Below are positions 38,278 to 46,891 of a stretch of 64,000 nt of DNA, piece by piece. The stretch's first letter is position 1. Every line of letters starts with the position of its first letter. The notes beneath the pieces are model-generated. The model made no database searches, had not been told where the DNA came from, and was given only the letters and a program-made list of their open reading frames with translations. Source of the stretch: Alphaproteobacteria bacterium (lineage in GTDB: Bacteria > Pseudomonadota > Alphaproteobacteria > TMED109); NCBI GenBank assembly GCA_022824395.1, contig JAJDZX010000079.1, positions 1 through 64,000 on the forward strand, written 5' to 3'. Position numbers and translations under genes: made by a program.

Positions 38278-38293
38278 ACCGGCGTTTGCCGGT
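38278..38293. terminator. Hairpin between convergent X1 and precursor A
   Basis: A perfect stem, accggc and gccggt, with a gttt loop sits between the two convergent genes. A second short repeat, ggtaac/gttacc, overlaps the precursor A stop. No T-run follows. Position suggests termination or message stabilisation. Confidence 0.35.
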
Positions 38294-38300
38294 AACCGGG

Positions 38301-38552
38301 TTACCAGCAGCAGCAGAGCCCGGCGGAGACCGCTTCGAGTTGCTCTTCGGTGATATTCGGGTCTGGCGGCAAGGCGACGTGCACCGTTTGCATGTCGCTC
38401 TCATGAATCTTGATATTCATTGAGGCGGGAATCGTGATACCCAGTTCCTCGCTGATGGTAGCCTTCGGGTCTGCCAGAAGCTGTTGCCGGAAGTCCGGAT
38501 CCAGCGCGGACTTGTCGACAATTTGCCGCAGCATATCATCGCCACTTCTCAT
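38301..38552 (-). CDS. Proteusin/NHLP precursor peptide A, predicted core LCCCW
   Basis: An 83-residue precursor. The leader resembles a nitrile hydratase alpha fragment: DPDFRQQLLADPKATISEEL, then ITIPASMNIKIHESD and VHVALPPDPNITEEQLE. It ends AVSAG then LCCCW. Cleavage after Ser-Ala-Gly by the C39 transporter would release five residues with three Cys and a C-terminal Trp, suited to YcaO heterocyclisation and tryptophan halogenation. The ribosome binding site is aaggag, six bases before ATG 38552. It is transcribed opposite to its neighbours from its own promoter. It is a paralogue of precursor B at 42026. Confidence 0.88.
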   Translation of the reverse strand: MRSGDDMLRQIVDKSALDPDFRQQLLADPKATISEELGITIPASMNIKIHESDMQTVHVALPPDPNITEEQLEAVSAGLCCCW

Positions 38553-38604
38553 GATATTCTCCTTCGTTCCACCGCTAGGCACCACACTCGTGTACGGGGC
38601 GGTC

Positions 38605-38633
38605 ACGATACACGATTGTGTAGCAAAACACAA
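38605..38633 (-). promoter_or_regulatory. Possible promoter of precursor A
   Basis: On the minus strand ttgtgt (38633-38628) and tatcgt (38610-38605) are separated by exactly 17 bases, about 55 bases ahead of ATG 38552. The match to sigma-70 hexamers is moderate, but spacing and position are right for this isolated minus-strand gene. Confidence 0.35.
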
Positions 38634-38909
38634 GACTTGAATGGACAAAACCGCACGGTGAGCAGCGCCGGTTCCGTCCGGACGACTGGGGCTGCCCCTG
38701 CACGTCAGTGATATCCAAATGGACTATCGGGGTCCTCGAAGGAAGCTGTATCGGTCCGGGACCTACCGGTTGGTGGCACAAACATGCCCGTCGGATTCAA
38801 GTGCGCCAACGTGGCCACCACGCATCCACCCTCTCACGAACTGCTCCGAGTTCTCCGGGCATCGAGGTACGAGGTACAATGCACTATGCCCGTCACAATT
38901 CCCGTACGA

Positions 38910-39782
38910 ATGTCCCCTGATCACGAAACCGCCGAGCAATCATTTGCCCGCCAAGATCGGACGAAGGGGATTCGGCGTTCGTTGGGGATTTTGTTCAATG
39001 CGCTGGGGTTCACGTTGGCGTGCCTGTGCATGCCTGTTGCGCACGCCCTCGCCCAGGAAGAATCACCGGAGGACAAGGGCCTCCGAATTGCGCGTGAAGC
39101 AAGTGCCCGCAACGACGGGTTCGGAGATTTTACTGCCGGGATGACGATGGTGTTGCGCGATCGGCAAGGTCGGGAGAGCGTCCGTCAGATGCGCTTCAAG
39201 GTGCTGGAGGTGCCCGGCGATGGCGACAAAAGCCTGTTCGTGTTCGATGAGCCTCGAGACGTTCAGGGGACCGCACTCTTGACCCACGCACACATCAATA
39301 CTCAGGACGACCAGTGGCTGTACTTGCCGGCCCTGAAGCGGGTGAAGCGCATCAGCGCAGCCAAGCGATCAGGGTCGTTCATGGGCAGTGAGTTTTCCTA
39401 CGAGGACATGAGCTCACCGGAAGTGGACGAATACACGTACAAGTACCTTCGCGATGAGCCCTGCGGCGAACTCACCTGTACGGTCACCGAGCAAGTGCCC
39501 CTGGACAGGAAGTCCGGGTATAGCCGCAAGGTCCTCTGGCAGGATACGGGCGAACTACGGACCTGGAAGATGGAGCTTTATGACCGAAAGGGCTCGCATT
39601 TGAAGACGCTCACTCTGGCGGACTACCAGCAGTATCTCGACCGGTACTGGCGGGCGGAGCGTCAGGCGATGGAGAATCATCTCACGGGCGCGAGCACGGT
39701 GCTTCATTGGACCGATTTTCGTTTCCGCACCGATCTTGATGCTGGCGACTTCAGCCAAACCGCGCTTCGGCGTGTGCGCTGA
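38910..39782 (+). CDS. LolA-like outer-membrane lipoprotein-sorting family protein
   Basis: A periplasmic beta-sheet protein of the LolA-like family often found beside RND/MMPL pumps. After a signal peptide (LGFTLACLCMPVAHALAQ) the mature part has FTAGMTMVLRDRQG, GTALLTHAHINTQDDQWLYL and the block RSGSFMGSEFSYEDMSS typical of the family. It probably carries a lipid or lipid-like cargo between membranes with one of the two RND exporters in this cluster. The start is uncertain: ATG 38910 is used, and ATG 38886 or 38784 are also in frame. Confidence 0.8.
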   Translation: MSPDHETAEQSFARQDRTKGIRRSLGILFNALGFTLACLCMPVAHALAQEESPEDKGLRIAREASARNDGFGDFTAGMTMVLRDRQGRESVRQMRFKVLEVPGDGDKSLFVFDEPRDVQGTALLTHAHINTQDDQWLYLPALKRVKRISAAKRSGSFMGSEFSYEDMSSPEVDEYTYKYLRDEPCGELTCTVTEQVPLDRKSGYSRKVLWQDTGELRTWKMELYDRKGSHLKTLTLADYQQYLDRYWRAERQAMENHLTGASTVLHWTDFRFRTDLDAGDFSQTALRRVR

Positions 39783-39891
39783 CGCGCCTCAATTTGGCAA
39801 CCGCGACCTCGTTGGCGCATGATGGTTTCCGTGCCTGAGATGAGCGCTTCGAGTAGAGGTGATCGAGCGACACCCGTGCAAGGCAAATGGG

Positions 39892-41166
39892 ATGACAGTG
39901 CCAGGCAGTAAGTCCTTGCGGAAAATTGCGGTTGTCGGGCGTGGAACGGCAGGATCGCTGGCCGCTGCCAGCGTTACCAGTCTTCACCCTGACAGCGACC
40001 ACGAGCTGCACCACATCTATGACTCGCGCATTCCGGTTATCGGCGTGGGAGAAGGCAGCTGGCCAAGTCTCGTTCAGCAATTACAGAAACTTACCGATTT
40101 GCCGCACGAAACAGTCCAGCAGCGTTTGAACGGAACCCGCAAGTACGGCGTAGCATTCGAAGGATGGGGCCGGCGCGATCAAGACTTCACCCACTATTTT
40201 ACGCCGCAGCAGGTGTCCTACGCTTACCATCTATCCGCCGACGTGATGGCGGACTTGCTGCATGCCAGTACGCGCGCGCGCCACATCGACGCCAAGGTGC
40301 TCAACATCTCTAGGGTGGAGGATGGCGCGCTAGTGGAATTCGAGGGTTTGGCGCCGGAACGCTACGACCTGGTCTTTGATGCCCGGGGTTTTCCCAGGGA
40401 ACTCAGTACCGACCAGCACATTGACATTTCCTTCATCCCTACCAACACAGCTGTGATCCGTCGCTGTCCGGCAATCGTCAAGGACGGGGATACCGGGCCC
40501 GTGTTGCAACATACCTACACCCGTGCCGTGGCGCGCCCGCACGGGTGGATCTTTGTCATTCCGCTCACGGTGCACACGTCCTACGGCTACATCTTCAACC
40601 GCAATGTATCCAGCCTTGAGGAGGTCGAAGCGGACTTTGACAGGTTCCTTGAAGCTGGCGGCGTATCGAAATTCGAGCAACGCGCCGTCATCCAGTTTCC
40701 CAATTTTGTCCACCGTCAGATTTACGATGGCGCGATAGCACGCATTGGCAACGCGGCGGCCTTCATGGAACCCCTTGAAGCTACCGCAATCGTGTCCGCC
40801 CAATTGCAAATCGGGATGGTTCTTCATATCCGCCTTAATCGCCCGATTCAGCATCTGGAGCGAGACGCACCGGTGGTCAATCGGTTTCTCGTAAACAACA
40901 TGCTTTGCTACGGCCTGTTCGTCGGTTGGCACTATTCGTGCGGCTCCATGTACGACACCGAATTCTGGCGTTTTGCCCGAGACCGCGCTTGGCCACAGTA
41001 CCGGACGGCCGCTGCCCCGGAGGCGGTGGATTGCGCGGCGCTCGCCAAGTTCGACGAAATGATCGAACTGTTGAACCGGCCGGTTATCGACAAGGCGGAT
41101 TGGGACCGCATGTGTGCAGTCCCCCTCACCAGCTATGCCCAGATGTCTCAGGGTCTTGGCTGCTAG
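39892..41166 (+). CDS. Flavin-dependent tryptophan halogenase (probable peptidyl Trp halogenase)
   Basis: A 424-residue member of the tryptophan halogenase family, which uses FADH2, oxygen and halide to form HOX that reacts through an active-site Lys. The FAD motif is VVGRGTAGSLAAAS. The candidate catalytic Lys is K84 (TRKYGVAFEGWG). The usual WxWxIP motif appears as WIFVIP at W219. EPLEATAI at 293-300 matches the flavin/halide loop. Both precursors in the cluster contain one core Trp, so a peptidyl substrate is the natural inference. As I recall, a Trp-6 brominase from sponge-microbiome proteusin clusters has been characterised. No flavin reductase is encoded nearby. ATG 39892 is preferred over GTG 39859. 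Confidence 0.85.
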   Translation: MTVPGSKSLRKIAVVGRGTAGSLAAASVTSLHPDSDHELHHIYDSRIPVIGVGEGSWPSLVQQLQKLTDLPHETVQQRLNGTRKYGVAFEGWGRRDQDFTHYFTPQQVSYAYHLSADVMADLLHASTRARHIDAKVLNISRVEDGALVEFEGLAPERYDLVFDARGFPRELSTDQHIDISFIPTNTAVIRRCPAIVKDGDTGPVLQHTYTRAVARPHGWIFVIPLTVHTSYGYIFNRNVSSLEEVEADFDRFLEAGGVSKFEQRAVIQFPNFVHRQIYDGAIARIGNAAAFMEPLEATAIVSAQLQIGMVLHIRLNRPIQHLERDAPVVNRFLVNNMLCYGLFVGWHYSCGSMYDTEFWRFARDRAWPQYRTAAAPEAVDCAALAKFDEMIELLNRPVIDKADWDRMCAVPLTSYAQMSQGLGC

Positions 41167-41333
41167 TTACGAGTTGGAACATAACAAGGCAGGTTCAGGT
41201 CATCGGACGAGTCGGCTCCAAGCTTGCCGGTCACGTCGTGGGAAGCGTGCGGCGGGTGCATGTACGGACGTTGCTGGCGGGCGATGATTGCAGGTCCTCG
41301 ATGCGTGTCGGTACCGCGGGGAGGGGAGTACGG

Positions 41334-41706
41334 ATGACGACCGGTAAGTCAGCGACGTGAAACCACCCGTCAGACCGATACTCCGACTACGCGTCGACGC
41401 GCGTACGGGTACCGATACTCCCACAACGTCAGGCATCAGCGCTTTTGTCGGGTGAAACCGGTCCAATCCGCCGTTGCGCAGCGCTTTCGCGGCTGGATGC
41501 AGACCTCGCGAAGAACGGGCGCTGCAACGGCGGGTCCATGGGGAAACGTATTGCGTTCACCGGCTTGATCGTCAACGAAGCCGGTTAACTGGTTCCCGAT
41601 GCGCTGGTCGAGATGTGGGCCGGCAAACGCCGGCGGTCGCTACATCCGGCCAACCGATTGCGGACATACGCTGCCTGATCCGGATTTTCTGAGGCCCGGG
41701 CGCTGA
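41334..41706 (+). pseudogene. Decayed duplicate of pcaH (protocatechuate 3,4-dioxygenase beta)
   Basis: This stretch aligns with the 5' part of the intact pcaH at 48687. Conserved pieces are DYASTR (41394 region), SGETGP (as SGETGPI), IVNEAG then LVPDALVEMW, NAGGRY and DPDF. It is broken by an in-frame TGA near its start, a TAA at 41586-41588 where the intact gene has His, and a frameshift after VEMWAG. The 3' half of the gene is missing. It is a relic inside the RiPP cluster, so the region was probably rearranged next to the pca genes. Confidence 0.75.
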
Positions 41707-41874
41707 GGGTTTGGCACTGCTGGGCGTCATGGTTTCCCCGCCGTCAAGCTTGGCGCTGGACGTGTAGCACGCGGCTTGTCACGTGCGCGATACGCCGCCA
41801 GTAGGCCATCGCGAGGGGCAGGCCGGCGGGAAGCTAAACGACGCTATCCTGCTGCGGGACAGGATTAGGCCAAT

Positions 41875-41898
41875 GTTTATTAAAATAACATAATAAAC
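41875..41898. promoter_or_regulatory. A/T-rich palindrome upstream of precursor B
   Basis: A perfect 8-bp inverted repeat, gtttatta and taataaac, around an 8-base A/T spacer. In this GC-rich genome such a block about 130 bases ahead of the precursor B start is conspicuous. It could be an operator or part of an UP/promoter region; it has no G/C to act as a terminator. Confidence 0.4.
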
Positions 41899-42025
41899 CC
41901 TCCTGTACACACCCACATTTGATACATGGTCTTGTAAAGTCGAGTCGAACTAGGTCCGCTGGCTCGACGAAGCCGCGGGCCGGCAGACCGTGCACGCCGC
42001 ACCACTAAGGACAGGGAGGCCAACC

Positions 42026-42280
42026 ATGCAAACCGCTGAGGAATTGAATGCGTACCTGATGCAGAAAGCTGCCGAGGACGAAGACTTCCGGGCTCAGCTT
42101 GTGTCCGATCCCAAGGGGGTCCTGAACGATCAGTTCGGGATCACTGTTCCGGACAACATCCAGATCAAGGTGCATGAGAGCGACCTGCAGACCATTCATC
42201 TTGCATTGCCGCCGTCCCCGGTACTGAATGAAGAACAGCTTGAAGCGATCTCTGCCGGTTGGTGCTGCTGCGGAAATTGA
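42026..42280 (+). CDS. Proteusin/NHLP precursor peptide B, predicted core WCCCGN
   Basis: An 84-residue precursor similar to precursor A along the whole leader: DEDFRAQLVSDPKGVLNDQF, ITVPDNIQIKVHESDLQ, IHLALPPSPVLNEEQLE. It ends AISAG followed by WCCCGN. Cleavage after Ser-Ala-Gly would give a six-residue core with an N-terminal Trp and three Cys, the mirror of precursor A, where Trp is last. The strong ribosome binding site agggagg precedes ATG 42026. It lies just downstream of the pcaH relic and upstream of the second RND exporter. Confidence 0.9.
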   Translation: MQTAEELNAYLMQKAAEDEDFRAQLVSDPKGVLNDQFGITVPDNIQIKVHESDLQTIHLALPPSPVLNEEQLEAISAGWCCCGN

Positions 42281-42489
42281 CGTAGCGCTGGCGCGGCGGT
42301 CCCGGCGAAGCCGGAGCCGCTGCGGCCTCAGCTGACGTGCACTTGCGGCGCGAGCGGTAAGCGCTGGCATCGGGTGCTGCAGGCTGCCGGTGATTTGTCA
42401 GGCTGTAATTGTCGCAGCCGCATGGCGGAAGTGCTGAAAACGGGTGTGCGCGCCCGCCCGTGAGGCGATCGCGTGGGGCGGGCACGAGC

Positions 42490-44940
42490 ATGGCAGAAAA
42501 GTCCGAGCTACCGGCCCTCAAGTTCGAAGAACGGTGCGCCCGGTGGGTGGTCGCAGCCCGCCGATCCGTCATCGCAGTCGTCTTGATCTTGGTTCCGTTG
42601 GCCGGAAGCGGCTGTCTGTTTCTGAATGTCTCGAGCGACTACCGAATATTCTTCAGCGAGGACAACCCCGAGTTGCAAGCGTACGAAGCGCTGGAAAGCA
42701 CCTACGGGAAGACTGACAACATCCTCTTCATGATAGTTCCGGAGAGTGGCAATGCCACGTCGGAACAGGCGCTCGAAGCTTTGGTTTGGATTACCGAGCG
42801 CGCTTGGCAGACGCCGTATTCGATGCGCGTCGATTCGATGGCAAATTTCCAGCACATTACTGCGGATGGAGATGAATTATCTGTACGGGACCTCGTGGAC
42901 CCGGCGCTGTTGGGCCGAGAGCAGGAACGCATCCGGATCCGTGAAATCGCACTGGCTGACCTCGGGCTCGCAGGAAGTCTGGTGGCTCGAGACGGAAGTG
43001 TCAGTGCCGTCAACGTGATCGTCGAACTGCCCGAAAAAGATCAGGCAGTTCGGGTGCCTGAGGTCGCCGGATTTGCCGAGAGGGTCGTCACGGAAGCGGA
43101 AGAAAGGTTTCCAGGTATCGGCGTTCGCGTGGTCGGAACGGTGATCATCAACCACGCCTTTTCGGAAGCATCGATTTACGACCAGAAAGTATTTCTGCCT
43201 GCAAGCCTCGCGGTCATGATCGTGATCCGCTCACTCCTGACCCGGAACGTCGCGGGTGTCGGGACGACGGTGCTGGTGGTTGTCTTCTCAGTCATCGTGT
43301 CGATGGGGCTCGGCGGTTGGGTCGGTTTGTCCTTATCGACTCCCACTGCCCCGGCGCCGAGCATCGTGATGATGATCGTGGTCGCCAACTGTGTGCATCT
43401 GTTGGCCGCCTTGCGGCAGCGCTTGCGTACCGGCGATGCCAAACGCGCGGCAATCATCGAGGCTGTAAGGGTCAACCTGCATCCGATCTTTCTGACCAAC
43501 CTGACCACTGCCCTCGGTTTCCTGAGCATGAATTTCTCTGAGGTTCCGCCGCACCGCGATCTCGGTAATTTCGTGGCATTCGGCATCGGCGCCGGGTTTC
43601 TGCTCTCGATCGCCTTCCTGCCCGCGTTGCTGTCACTTCTGCCGATGCGTACACCGGCCGCTACGGAACGCGCCAATCCGACGATGGCAGCCATTGCCGA
43701 ATTCGTCGTGGGCCGACGGAAGGTCCTGATGTGGGGATCTGCAGTGGTCGTGCTTGCCCTGGCGGGAGCCATCCCGCGCAACGAGCTGAACGACGTCCTG
43801 GTGCACTCCTTCGATGAGCGTACCGAACTCCGTCAAAATACCGATTTCCTGGACAAGCGGCTAAGCGGCACCACGCAGCTCGAATACTCGTTGGTGGCGG
43901 CCCGGCCGGGAGATGTGACGGACCCGGCCTTCCTCACAGAAGTGGCGGTCTTCGCCGACTGGTATCGCGAACAACCGGAAACACGGCACGTCGAGGTCAT
44001 TACCGATACCTTTCGGCAGCTCAACAAGAGCATGCATGGTGACGATCCGGACGCCTATCGCCTTCCAGCCAACCAACAACTCGCCGCGCAATACCTGTTG
44101 CTCTACGAGTTCTCGCTGCCGCAGGGTCGCGACCTGAATGACCGCATTGACCCCACTCGATCTGCGACCCGGATGACGGTGACCACGCAGACGCTGTCGT
44201 CGCAGGATGTCATTGATCTGAACAGGCGTGCCGAGGCCTGGCTTCGGGTCAATGCATCCCACATCGCGCATGTAGACAGCGCCGGTCCGGCGCTCCTGTT
44301 TGGGCATATTGGCCAGCGGAGCATCCGGGCGATGCTGGCCGGCACCCTGGTTGCGCTTCTTGGTATTTCCTTCGTTCTTCTGTTTGCGTTGCGTTCACTT
44401 CGGCTGGGAATAGTCAGCCTTGTACCGAACTTCGTGCCTGCAATCCTGGGATTTGGCGTTTGGGGCCTGATGGTAGGGCAGGTGGGGCTCGCGTTGTCTG
44501 TGGTGGTGGCCATCACGATCGGAATTGTGGTCGACGACACGGTGCATTTCCTGAGCAAGTACCTGCTCGCCCGGCGGGAGCACAACGCCTCCGCAGAAGA
44601 CGCCGTCCGCTACGCGTTCCGGACCGCCGGGCAGGCGCTTGCCACGACCACGGCCATCTTCGTGGCCGGTTTCCTCATTCTGCTGTTCTCACCGTTCATC
44701 CCGACTGCTCAAGTTGGTCTGCTTATCGCGATGATCATCGGGTTCGCGTTGGTCGTTGACCTGACGTTCTTGCCGTCATTGCTCATGGCTGTAGATCGCG
44801 GTCACGGTGTCGCTGGGGATCCATCGGTGCCGTCCCGCGGGACGGGAGGTCACCTCTCGGATCGAGGTCCCGGCATGCGTGGTGCTGGCAGCGAAAGCCG
44901 TTCTTCCAAGCTGCAGCACTGGAATCAGCCTGGGTCATGA
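42490..44940 (+). CDS. RND/MMPL-family exporter, copy 2
   Basis: An 816-residue paralogue of the exporter at 25136, with the same two-bundle topology. Shared blocks include YRIFF, STYGKTDNILFMIVPE, LTTALGFLSMNFSEVPP, TFRQLNKSMHGDDP and GIVVDDTVHFLSKYLLARRE. It differs by a roughly 40-residue C-terminal tail rich in Gly, Ser and Arg that the first copy lacks. Start ATG 42490. Its stop overlaps the methyltransferase start (ATGA), so the two are translationally coupled. The cargo could be the RiPP product or a protective lipid. Confidence 0.85.
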   Translation: MAEKSELPALKFEERCARWVVAARRSVIAVVLILVPLAGSGCLFLNVSSDYRIFFSEDNPELQAYEALESTYGKTDNILFMIVPESGNATSEQALEALVWITERAWQTPYSMRVDSMANFQHITADGDELSVRDLVDPALLGREQERIRIREIALADLGLAGSLVARDGSVSAVNVIVELPEKDQAVRVPEVAGFAERVVTEAEERFPGIGVRVVGTVIINHAFSEASIYDQKVFLPASLAVMIVIRSLLTRNVAGVGTTVLVVVFSVIVSMGLGGWVGLSLSTPTAPAPSIVMMIVVANCVHLLAALRQRLRTGDAKRAAIIEAVRVNLHPIFLTNLTTALGFLSMNFSEVPPHRDLGNFVAFGIGAGFLLSIAFLPALLSLLPMRTPAATERANPTMAAIAEFVVGRRKVLMWGSAVVVLALAGAIPRNELNDVLVHSFDERTELRQNTDFLDKRLSGTTQLEYSLVAARPGDVTDPAFLTEVAVFADWYREQPETRHVEVITDTFRQLNKSMHGDDPDAYRLPANQQLAAQYLLLYEFSLPQGRDLNDRIDPTRSATRMTVTTQTLSSQDVIDLNRRAEAWLRVNASHIAHVDSAGPALLFGHIGQRSIRAMLAGTLVALLGISFVLLFALRSLRLGIVSLVPNFVPAILGFGVWGLMVGQVGLALSVVVAITIGIVVDDTVHFLSKYLLARREHNASAEDAVRYAFRTAGQALATTTAIFVAGFLILLFSPFIPTAQVGLLIAMIIGFALVVDLTFLPSLLMAVDRGHGVAGDPSVPSRGTGGHLSDRGPGMRGAGSESRSSKLQHWNQPGS

Positions 44941-45806
44941 CCAACGACGCTTCGAACCAACCTGCCAAGGAGGCACAGCCGGAACTTTCTGTCCCCGACC
45001 TCTACACGGCGATAACGGCAGCGATGGTTGTTGCAAACGAGGGTCTGCTGTCGTGCCATTTCGGCCTCTGGGGGCCGGACACAGAGACCGACCGTGAGGC
45101 CTTGCTGCGGGCTAATCGTGTGCTGACTGGAGGATGCAACCTTGAACCGGGAATGCGCTGTCTGGACGCTGGCTGCGGCGTGGGGGGTACGGCGATCTAC
45201 TTGGCCGAAACGCACGGAGTACACGTCACGGGATTGACCAATTGTGCGCCGCATGTCGCCGTAGCAGCAAAGCTGGCGGAGCAGCGAGGGGTCGGCCATC
45301 TGGTCGAGTTTCGTCACGGGGACTTCATGGATTTGCCGTTCGCCGACGCGAGTTTCGATGTTGTGCTCAATCACGAGTCCTTCTGCTACGCGCTTGACAA
45401 GGTGGCCTATCTGCAGGGTGTCCGCCGGGTGCTCAAACCTGGTGGGCGGTGGCGGGCCCTGGAAGGGTTGCTAAGTGGTCAGCCGCTGTCATCGGAACTG
45501 GAAAGGGTCCATGCGCGCATGCGGCAGGGCTTTTGCATGCCGCCGCTCGTTACGTGGCGCCAGGTACTCGCAGACCTCGAGAAAGCGGAATTCGAGGGCG
45601 GGGAGGCGAGGAAGCTGGATGCCGAGGTAGCGCCGTCGACGCGCGCCACCAGGAACAACTGGCTGCTGTACCTGTTTGCGAGTCCTCCCTTGGGCAAAGA
45701 GCGGCAACCATGGCTCAGATTCATGCAGGCAGCGCTGGACTTCCATGAGGGGCTGCGCCACGGCGTGTTCACGTACAGGCTGCTGTCCGGCCGAGGACCT
45801 CCCTAG
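44937..45806 (+). CDS. Class I SAM-dependent methyltransferase 1
   Basis: A 289-residue Rossmann methyltransferase. Motif I is CLDAGCGVGGTAIYLA, the acidic region HGDFMDLPFADASFDVVLNH and motif post III RRVLKPGGRW. It resembles the tocopherol/sterol-type small-molecule methyltransferases. It is coupled to RND copy 2 by a 4-base overlap, so it belongs to the cluster. A substrate within the peptide (N- or C-terminus, Cys or Trp) or a lipid is possible; the sequence does not tell. Confidence 0.82.
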   Translation: MTNDASNQPAKEAQPELSVPDLYTAITAAMVVANEGLLSCHFGLWGPDTETDREALLRANRVLTGGCNLEPGMRCLDAGCGVGGTAIYLAETHGVHVTGLTNCAPHVAVAAKLAEQRGVGHLVEFRHGDFMDLPFADASFDVVLNHESFCYALDKVAYLQGVRRVLKPGGRWRALEGLLSGQPLSSELERVHARMRQGFCMPPLVTWRQVLADLEKAEFEGGEARKLDAEVAPSTRATRNNWLLYLFASPPLGKERQPWLRFMQAALDFHEGLRHGVFTYRLLSGRGPP

Positions 45807-45896
45807 AGTCCGTCTGCGTCACGGGACGTTGGACGTTCGTGATGGCGACGGCACGCTGGCGGAGAGCAGGTTGCGCAGGGCTGGCGGGCGGGTTTC

Positions 45897-46844
45897 TCAC
45901 TTCTTCGCACTGTAGCGCCTGATTTCAAAATAACCGCCTCGCCAAGCAGCGTACAATCGGCCGATCGATTCCATCAGGTTGAGAAACGGCGGCGTCCGAA
46001 ACCCGCTGAAGTACATAAGCGTAAGATTGCGATAGTCATTCTCGATGATTTTCAGGTTGTCCATTTCCTTCCCGCCGAAACCCTCAAATTCCATGATCTC
46101 CAGGCCTGCCTCCTGCAGCTTGCGGGTGTACGTGGCTTGGCATTCCAAACTCACCATCGCCCATGACTCGCAGACTGGCCGGATGAATTGGTCGTACTGT
46201 TCGGTCGACAAGTGGTCCCGAGCCATCCAATCCATGGCAACGATTTTTCCGCCGGGCTTGAGGATTCTCTGAACTTCGCGAAGAAATCGTTCCCGATCGC
46301 TGTAGTGGCAGGCACTCTCGATATTGACCACGACGTCAATTGTGTTGTCGGCAAAGGGCAGGCCCTGGCAGCAGTCCGCGTATTGGAGACTGACCCGGTC
46401 GGCAACACCCGCATCGACCACCTTCTTTTCCGCAATCTCCAATTGGAGCCGGTTCAGGTTCACGCCAGTGACTCTGCAGCCACGTGCACCTGCGAGACGA
46501 ATGGCGGTACCGCCAACGCCACACCCCGCATCCACCACGTGATGGTGTTCCTCGATCACGGCAGGTTTGACCACGACGTCAATCATGCGTTCCACCGCTC
46601 TTGCCACCCCTGCCGAATCCCGGGGCTTTTTGCCTGGCTCGGGCAGCTCTCCCGGCTCGAATAGCCCAAGATGAATATGGTCTCGGTTCCAGCCGTTCAG
46701 ATAGAACTTCTCGGTCATGCTGGTGTAGTGGCGCTCGACTGCGCGCATGTGATCAACGTCGTGCGGTCTCGGCAAGTTGCTCTCCCATCTGCTTACGCGC
46801 TCAGAAGTTTTCGGATGAACGTATCCAGCCGGCTCTGGCCGCAT
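45897..46844 (-). CDS. Class I SAM-dependent methyltransferase 2
   Basis: A 315-residue methyltransferase. Motif I is VVDAGCGVGGTAIRLAG, with YADCCQGLPFADNTIDVVVN and RILKPGGKIVAMDWMARD. The sequence GLFEPGE upstream and FEGFGGKE downstream fit the tocopherol/geranyl-diphosphate methyltransferase-like group. It shares motif I with methyltransferase 1 but is otherwise distinct. It follows X2 on the minus strand by 48 bases, so the two are cotranscribed and probably act in sequence. Confidence 0.82.
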   Translation of the reverse strand: MRPEPAGYVHPKTSERVSRWESNLPRPHDVDHMRAVERHYTSMTEKFYLNGWNRDHIHLGLFEPGELPEPGKKPRDSAGVARAVERMIDVVVKPAVIEEHHHVVDAGCGVGGTAIRLAGARGCRVTGVNLNRLQLEIAEKKVVDAGVADRVSLQYADCCQGLPFADNTIDVVVNIESACHYSDRERFLREVQRILKPGGKIVAMDWMARDHLSTEQYDQFIRPVCESWAMVSLECQATYTRKLQEAGLEIMEFEGFGGKEMDNLKIIENDYRNLTLMYFSGFRTPPFLNLMESIGRLYAAWRGGYFEIRRYSAKK

Positions 46845-46891
46845 TGTCGGCTGTAGAGATCAGGCACGAGTACCGCACGATCGATATTCGT

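Noticed and set aside
38301-38330. cagcagcagcag run resembling a microsatellite
   Set aside because: It is the reverse complement of the Cys-Cys-Cys-Trp codons of precursor A, and a similar Cys run occurs in precursor B.
41200-41466. 88-residue minus-strand frame in the halogenase-precursor B gap
   Set aside because: It overlaps the pcaH relic in antisense and has no recognisable domain.
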